Positions 57,164 through 64,000 of a stretch of DNA of 64,000 nucleotides are shown piece by piece. Position numbers and translations under genes: made by a program. Position 1 is the stretch's first letter. The number at the start of each line of letters is the position of its first letter. The notes under the pieces were generated by a model. The model did not search any database. It saw nothing but the letters and a program-made list of their open reading frames with translations, and was not told where the DNA came from. Source of the stretch: Rosellinia necatrix (taxonomy: Eukaryota; Ascomycota; Sordariomycetes; Xylariales; Xylariaceae); NCBI GenBank assembly GCA_021209875.1, contig JAGYVD010000006.1, positions 248,001 to 312,000 on the forward strand, in the 5' to 3' direction.

Positions 57164-59318
57164 ATGGCGGGGAAAAGACAGCCCATTTCGCTCGAGGCGG
57201 CGCTAGAAGAGGAGCGAAAGGAGATCGAGAGCTTGATGTCCATGACACAAGCCTCGAGACGGGTACCCTCGGATGGCCCACGATCTCCTTCCCCCTTTAT
57301 GAGATCCCCCGTTCGAAGCATGCTGGATATCGGTAGCCCTCCGCCACCGCGGCAGGTCACCCGAAGCATGCTTGACATCGACACTCCACTGCCCACACCC
57401 TCAAGCACCCGTACATCGCCCACACTTCACTCTAGGGCACCAGTCCTGGACGATTCCGTGCGCAACCGGAGCATGTCCGACACAGTTCCAAACCCTGCCT
57501 CAGATGCGGCTCCTCGCTCACCACCCCTTGTGGCACCAAGAAACACCGATTTAACATCTGCCTACAAGTTTCACGATATCTTGCCAACAAATGTGGGACA
57601 AGCCCTACCACCCAAGCGCGGCTCGGGCGGCGCGCCCCGGGGAGGCTCTATTGGCGAGGCTCTTCGTGGATCTGACCTTTCCAATCTAGTGCTCCCAGGG
57701 GATTCCACGCGCCCCTTTGCTTTTCGTAAGAATAAATCCAAGTCGCCAAATAACAGGTTTTCCCTTCGGTCGAGCTCACCGTTTGGAAATGCGTCCAAAC
57801 GCTCCCCGACCCAACAGGGCAGCACATACATGCTGGACAATGGCGAGATTTTTGACATGAGCAACGCCTATCGTCGCCTTTCGGATGCGAACTTGATCTA
57901 TGGAGGCTCAAGTTTAGCTTCACTAGCTCGCAAGAAGCCAGATGACTCCGATGGTTATGGGCGGATTGCTAAGGACAATCTTAGCCCCTACGGAGAATTA
58001 TTGCCAGATGAGAGCGACGATGACGCACCGAATTCTTCAGACGAGGAAAACGAGAGAGGCAGAAAACTGACGACACGGGCCGAATCCGAAGACGGCCAAC
58101 CTAGCGCGAACGGGGAAGCTAAGAGCCTCATGGCGGCGGTTGAGGATGAGCGTAAGTTAAATCCCGATCCAGACAAAGGCCCGGGTGCTGATCATATATG
58201 TAGGTAAGAAGGTGGTAGTGCAGCCGCAGTATAGATCCCTGTTCGACGACCCAGCCATCACAGTCACAGGCCCTGCCGGGGAGAGAGCGAAACCAAAGCC
58301 ATCGAAACAGGTCGTTCAGCCGACCACTAGCTTTGATCAAGAACCCATGTCGGGGACGCAGACACCCCTCGACCCTGACCTAGATGCTGATGTGAATGCT
58401 ATCAAAGCCGCACAGAACCTCCAGCTTTCTTTGACTCCCATCATCTCCACGCCAGAGGTGCACCGTTCCATCCGGATCATCTACCGGGGCGAGTTCCCCA
58501 AAATCCAGAAAGAAGCTGAGGAAGATCACCGCCGGCTAAGGAAATATGTAGTAGCGACTGACTTGAGCGACGAATCTACTCATGCGCTAGAGTGGGCCAT
58601 TGGGACGGTTCTTCGTGATGGTGATACACTCATTGCCATGTATTGCATGGATGAGGAGACCAGCAGTTCGGTCGACGCCGGCAACCCTGTACCCGACGAC
58701 CCTAAGGCTATGAAGGAGCAAGCCGCAGTGGTCAATGCCATGGCCAAATCATCGAATGCGAGGACAAGCCAGAGTAGCAGCAGTCCAAGTTCTTTTGCTT
58801 TTAACCGGGCAACCAACTCGCCGCGCTTGCGGGCGGCCGACGGTGGTAGCGCTACATCGTCCCCAGCACCCGGGTCGAGGAACAAGAGTAGGACGGAAGA
58901 GGAGAGGGAACGAGCCGCTGTGGATATCACAGAGAGGGTATCAAAACTACTACGAAAGACACAGCTTCAGGTGCGAGTCATTGTGGAGGTGATCCATTGC
59001 AAGAGCCCGAAGCAACTTATTACGGAGGTTATTGACCTAGTCAATCCAACGCTCGTAATACTAGGAAGTCGGGGAAGAAGCGCTTTAAAAGGGTGAGGCA
59101 AACACGGCAATACCATGGGCAAATGACGAGCTAATACAGGCTACAGAACTCTCTTGGGGTCCTTTTCTAACTATCTGGTGACCAAAAGTTCGGTCCCAGT
59201 TATGGTGGCCCGTAAGCGACTGCGTAAGAAGAGCAAGTATCAACCGCCACCGATGAAGCAGGTGAACAATTTGGCCAATCCGTCGGCCCGGAGCCTAGAA
59301 ATGGCGAGAATTGACTAG
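57164..59318 (+). CDS. Universal stress protein (USP) domain protein
   Basis: Three exons (57164-58151, 58204-59092, 59147-59318) sum to 2049 nt, giving 682 residues. The first about 330 residues are a disordered Ser/Pro-rich region with the repeated motif RSMLDI (two full copies plus one RSMSD) followed by an acidic segment. The C-terminal part is a USP fold: KYVVATDLSDESTHALEWAI at its start, and after an intervening disordered Ser-rich insert, VIVEVIHCKSPKQLI, LVILGSRGRSALKG and SVPVMVARKR, which include the G-x2-G-x9-G(S/T)-type nucleotide loop. This matches the long fungal USP proteins thought to act in stress signalling. Intron 1 starts GTAAGT and intron 2 GTGAGG. Intact. Confidence 0.9.
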
Positions 59319-61976
59319 ACAGATAGACCAGCGAGTCGGGACACCCCACGCAACATTTTCGTTCTTTCTTCGACCGGCTCTTGATTAGGGGAGGAATAAT
59401 GCATCGCATATAGGGTGCTGGGAGCGGAACAGACATAGGTTTATGAGCTATAGAGGCTATGTGTGAGTAGGGGTTAAGCTATGTTCACCTACACCTTTCG
59501 TTGATTGTAGGGTTAGCCCGCCCAGCCCCCCATTTTATTTCCCTCCCCCACACCGTTTTGGAAATGGAACGAGTGCGAGAAGGGGTCAGGGGTCAGGGGG
59601 ATGGGGGGGGGGTTTGATAGCATCACCTGATGTGGCGAGGCACTCACCATTTACAACAACAGCTCTACGCAGTTGCGCCCGTCTATTGCGCTGTGAGTGC
59701 CTAATGACGATGAGACGCACCGACTGGCTTTTATTTCCCTCTCCTTTCCCTCATATTATCATCTTTTTGAAGCGTTGACTGGCTTTTCCTAATTGTAGAT
59801 GCGAATCTCCTTAGCAAAGTTCAATACACGCAAGTCGTCTTGTAGTAATATTAGTCCCCGAAAGCATTGGGGTCTTCCTAGTTTTGGGCGTTTCTGATTC
59901 GCGCTTGCGCTTTGTTTGTTTATTTACCTCTGTTTTTGCCCGTATCGCCGTGATTGGACTTAACTTGCAGTAAGCGTCATGTGAGAAGGACTGGCGACAA
60001 GCAACCAATTACGGGAGAGAGCGGTGTTTGCCAAGACGCGCCGGGTGGGTTCACAACGGCGGGATTGGCGGGGTAGTGTGGATAACATGCGGGTGTGCGT
60101 GCTTAATTGATTGCATACATCGGGGAGAGACGCGTTAAGTGCGTGCAGGAGAACGGACGGGGATCAATAGACTAAGCTTCTACACTAAAGTTGGGTGGGT
60201 TAGAGCTTACGGCACTGGTAGGCAGATAAGTCGTTATCAGAATGTACTATCGCATATGGGTAGGTTACTGTGCGTAAATAGGGTACAGTAGGTTCCATCT
60301 CTCCCGTTTCTGTCCGCCGTTTAGGTTAGAGGGGGTGCGAAATGAAGAGAAGGGGGGCGGGGGCGGTCGAAGAGGGGTGGTGGAGGTATCGACGCTGGTA
60401 TCATCTAGGTACCGCGTACTATCTACGGAAGGGGGGTGGGATAAGGAGATTAGCACCGTCGTGGTTCTGCGCGCCAATCAGAAACCACTGGCAGAGGGTG
60501 GTGGGCAGACCGACCAGGGAGCTGGCGTCATGCCATTGGACAGATGACTTTGCCATGGTGTGGATGAACCACGTTCACCACGTTTAGATAGTACATCGCT
60601 ATGTACATGGTGTGTAGTTCTGGCATTCCGGATGATATCCCGGACAAGCATCCTACTCTAGAGAGTGTGAATATAATAATACCGAGCCATCCCCCTCCCG
60701 ATCCGGAATCGTCCAATCCAAGCGCCCACTCTCGAGACAGGTCGCCCAAAAAAACACTTGACACCCAGTTTTGGTTTTATTGGGCCTCTGCGGATTCCGT
60801 GGTCTTTGCTCACTCGCTTGCTTTGGGCTGAGTCGGATTCCCCTACTCGGCTGGCTGGCACATTTGTAAGTCATCTATCTACCTCTCTCTAACTCTCTCT
60901 CTGTCTCTGTCGGGGTAAGGGTAAGTGCCCATAGGCTAGGGTGCTCCCGAATAGGTAGTCGCATGTTTTGGTACATAACACATCATCCACTGGCCGGCAG
61001 TAACCAATGGGGGGGTCCCGCCTCGACAAGCACTAGAAGCAGCAGACCCCCCGGTCGCCCTTGATCGCTCTTGGCCGCCCTTGCAGCTGGTCTCACCATA
61101 GTGTAGTGACCCAGATCGAGCGGGTTGATTGGGGCACCATCCTTCCTCTCCCGCCGAACAGCCCTGCGACTGTTCCGGGCGGGGTTTCCCAACCTCTCGA
61201 TTTCAGTGAAGGTCCCTGGCAGGCTAACAACACTGGCACCTATCTAGTACCTACCTACCTACCCATTCATATACCTACCTCATACCTAAGCCTAATCAAA
61301 TTACCTACCCAGGTACCTACACTTACCTCTGCCTGCCTGCCTGCCCACTTCTTATTAAGTGGTTAGGTACATGCCCCCTTCTGCCCCCGTCCGCCCCCCC
61401 TCCCTCCACTCCCCCCCAAGTCTCCCTTACAGCGTGCTGTATGACCTCCAATCAACTACCTATCGGGTCTACACTTATACCACACCCAATATTCGGCTTC
61501 ACGTTCGCCGCACTTGAAACCATCTCCCCCTCGACCTCTGCTGCTGAATATACGCTTTTGTCTGCCTTACCCCCGCGCACTGGCTACCTTGGAACCCTGG
61601 CGAATAAACCTTGGAACCTTGGCAAATACACTTTGCGCTTGTCGTGTATTACTGCGGCCGGGAACCACCTAGGTTTAGTCGTATGTGGCGCTGTGACTGG
61701 GCTCAACCATCCCAACCGTGAACAGCAGAGCCCGAACAGGAACAACCCGAGCAGGAACAACACCAAACAGCACTTTATCGCCCGCCGTGCCACCGCATGT
61801 AATCCCCCCGTCCGACTCGACGGACAACCATCAGATCAGGCAGATCCACAAACAAAGGGACAGCCACAGACGCGCGCTTCCACAACCACGCCCGTAACGA
61901 CAACCACAGTCAGACATAACGACAGCGACGGCGGCGACGGCGGCCTTGGTACCCTGGTTCTGCGCCCGCGGATTCG
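59319..61976. other. Intergenic, about 2.6 kb, no gene seen
   Basis: Only short open frames without family resemblance. Features: G-runs at about 59600-59613, GGGGG tracts at 60330-60440, CT repeats at 60880-60910, TACCTACC repeats at 61240-61325 and C-runs at 61375-61430. Confidence 0.5.
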
Positions 61977-62514
61977 ATGCAGCCGTTGGTATCGGTGAAC
62001 ACCCACACCCACATATCACTTGTCAGCATCCACGTAACACCAAGCACCTTTTTGGCCGCTCTTGTGCTCTTCTTCGTCTGTCTCTTCGCCTACGTCGCTT
62101 CAGCCGGCTGTGTGCCTTCTCCCTTTCGAAGTTTGCCGCCAATCCGTATTCCCGGCTTCGGCAGAAAACCATCCCCTATCGTCAGCCCCGAATCACTCAT
62201 CATCGAAGAAGTCGAGGAGATACGATCGTATAAGGAGCTGCCCGCGCTGCCTCGCCCCCAGCCCAGACGACCCCTCCTCCAGCTAACGCAAACACCACAT
62301 TCGAGTCGGCCCTCTTCAAGCCGCAGCTTACGGTCCCTGTTCTCCCCACGCACCAAAGCGCTCCCCAGTGCGACACCACCCCCCGGCCCAAGCCCAACCT
62401 CAAGCCCAACCCCTAGCTCAAGTTCAAGCCTGAGCGCGAGGACCCCGAGGACTTCAAGAACCCCAAGGACCCAGGCCAACACCGATAGGCAGCTGGTCCG
62501 CCTCGCGCGAGACG
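61977..62514 (+). CDS. Probable upstream coding part of the next gene (frame not joined)
   Basis: An open frame from ATG 61977 encodes a hydrophobic segment (LAALVLFFVCLFAYVASAG) followed by a plausible coding stretch (SPESLIIEEVEEIRSYKELPALP) and a Ser/Pro/Arg-rich region. It is in a different frame from the ORF starting at 62515, and no convincing intron joins them. Either a small exon boundary is hidden here, or there is a one-base error in a C-rich tract, or the next gene starts independently at 62515. Confidence 0.45.
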
Positions 62515-64000
62515 ATGACACCCATGGACAATTCCGAAGCCAGTCTGGACGACGTCGACTTCGCGACCCCGATGTCGCCACAGCTGAGCCATCTCGACCA
62601 CCTACTGACGGGTTCCGACTCTGGCTCCTCGGTCGGGACTCCAGACGCCCACGACGAGAGCGACATCAACCTGGATGACATTGATGATGATGACACATCG
62701 GTAGTATCCGGCGGCAACTACAGCCCACCCGCTTGGCGGCGTCTTGAAAACGGCGATCGGTGGTATGGTAGCTGGCGCATCGGGGGCGACGTCCCTGTTC
62801 GTCGCGCCTTGAGCAGGGCAATGTCCTTTGATGACGAGTGCCAGGATGACTTCCAGGGGGACCGCCAGAACAATTGCAAGGACGACTGCCAGGACGACCG
62901 CCAGGCCGACCTCCAGGACGACGACTGTCCGGCTGATTATCTAGCCGACATCTTTGAAGCCGCGCGCAGAACTCGCCTGCCCACTGGAAGCCTAAGCCCT
63001 GAAAAGGAGGGCTCGCCAGAGCCAGAGGCTCGTGACGATGACGACACGTTGGTCAATAAGGAACAAACAAAAAGCGTCTCCCCAGCCCCAGTTAAGCAAG
63101 AAGTAAAGGAGGAGGCCCCGGTGGAAGCCCCGGTGGAAGCCCCGGTGGAAGCCCCGGTAGAAGTCCCAGTGGAAGCCCCAGTGGAAGCCCCAGTGGAAGC
63201 CCCAGTGGAAGTCCCAGGGGAAGCCCCAGGAGAAGCTCCGGCGGAAGCCCCAAAACCACCTGTGGAAGCATCCACATCTCCGATTCCCGGTAGCAATTGT
63301 CAGTACCAGTTGCCAGTCTTTGCGTCTCTCGTATACTAATTCTATATCTCAGATATTCGGTTTGCTGTTCGCGCGGACATCCAACATCACACAGAACCTA
63401 TTGATGCCGCCGTCAGTTTCGTTCAGACCAGATACCATACGGCCACCAAGTCATGGACTAATTTCATCCTCACAATATTAGTCTCCATGCTATGCTTATC
63501 CGCCACCCGCTTACTCTTCCAGCCTGCTTCATTCCGCCCTGTCCCCGACCTTGTGAAAGTTGCTGGTCTGGCGCGGTCTTTCGAGCCGCTCATCTACTAT
63601 TCCGAGAACAGTATTTCCCAGGTAGGCGATCTGCAGGCCACCGGAGTCGCTGTGTGGGATCTCGGCGAAAGCGTGCGCTCAAGCAACCTGACCTCGGCAC
63701 CGCTCATCGTCAAGTCGCTCGACGATTTGTCCGACAGCCTCAAGACGCTAGCCGTGGAGCTTACCAAATTTTTCGCCAATGTCGACGGCGATATTGACAG
63801 TATTTTGATCGTAATGGACTGGGCACGGCGTGAACTGTCCCAGCTACACTCCCTCCCTTCCCCGCCGTTGGCCACCGCTTTTTCGAATCTTCATAGTTTA
63901 TTATGCGCAGCTGGTGTTCTCGAGGATCCAGATACAGGTGCACCAACAAAGTTAGGCGCCGCAACAACCGCCTTGTTCGGCATATCGCAATCTCAGCACA
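62515..64000 (+). CDS. Conserved fungal membrane protein of unknown function, 3' truncated by the window end
   Basis: ATG 62515 opens an acidic, disordered region (DDVDFATPMSP; a CQDD/RQDD-rich stretch at about 62837-62930; an EAPV tandem repeat at about 63115-63245). An intron at about 63298-63351 has a TACTAAT branch site. The downstream exon has a membrane segment (FILTILVSMLCLSA) and then a conserved region (VAGLARSFEPLIYYSE, GVAVWDLGESVR, LSDSLKTLAVELTKFFANVDGDID) that I recognise as a widespread but unnamed fungal family. The frame is still open at 64000. No function is assigned. Confidence 0.7.
63115..63245 (+). repeat. In-frame 12-nt minisatellite coding EAPV
   Basis: About eleven copies of GAAGCCCCGGTG-like units inside the coding sequence, giving a Glu-Ala-Pro-Val repeat with GEAP and VEVP variants at the end. 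Unit length is a multiple of three, so copy-number change keeps the frame. Confidence 0.85.

Noticed and set aside
1..64000. tRNA, rRNA or CRISPR features
   Set aside because: Scanning by eye for B-box-like GGTTCGAATCC patterns and regularly spaced direct repeats gave nothing convincing; a tRNAscan run would be needed to be sure.

Overview
The window is nuclear DNA of a filamentous ascomycete (Pezizomycotina). A Sordariomycete is likely but not proven. Short spliceosomal introns with GT..AG ends and CTAAC/CTGAC branch sites, Zn2Cys6 regulators, a HECT ligase of the Hul5 type and a 14-kb AT-rich block with repeat-induced point mutation (RIP) all point this way. Intergenic DNA is full of short ACCTAGGTA-like palindromes.

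Layout. 0.5-4.5 kb: a fungal FUSC/BRE4-like membrane protein (minus). 5.7-6.5 kb: nuclear transport factor 2 (plus, six exons). 8.4-12.2 kb: HUL5-type HECT ubiquitin ligase (minus). 13.3-26.1 kb: an accessory block with a secreted sulfatase, a sugar-porter MFS transporter, a Zn2Cys6 regulator, a cytochrome P450 and, divergent from the P450, its own NADPH-P450 reductase. 28.6-31.0 kb: poly(A)-binding protein. 32.75-46.58 kb: two nested, RIP-dead Ty3/Gypsy retrotransposons, each with equal-length LTRs and an exact 5-bp target-site duplication. 46.9-55.05 kb: a three-gene accessory locus: a zinc-finger/Tup1-type WD40 fusion (minus), a divergent DUF7580-subtilisin protein (plus), and convergent to that a 278-residue protein that I read as a possible fungal gasdermin. 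57.2-59.3 kb: a universal-stress-domain protein. 62.5 kb to the end: a conserved fungal membrane protein that runs off the window.

The most interesting unit is 46.9-55.05 kb. In Podospora anserina the subtilisin-like HET-Q2 cleaves the gasdermin-like HET-Q1 and triggers cell death. Here a subtilisin-domain protein lies tail-to-tail with a protein of similar size and C-terminal design. The subtilisin gene also shares a 368-bp promoter with an unusual gene that joins an NLR-associated zinc-finger region, a TPR relic and a Tup1/RCO-1-type propeller. The whole locus sits directly beside a RIP-mutated transposon island. I propose a sensor/protease/pore-former module; this is inference.

Many gene models close exactly in frame once introns are placed by hand (NTF2 125 aa, HUL5 1188, sulfatase 622, MFS 545, Zn2Cys6 613, zinc finger-WD40 1068, USP 682). 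Two genes, PAB1 and the gasdermin-like gene, close only if one base is dropped from a C/G homopolymer, and the P450 reductase carries two cancelling frame shifts. Assembly errors must be excluded before calling any of these real.
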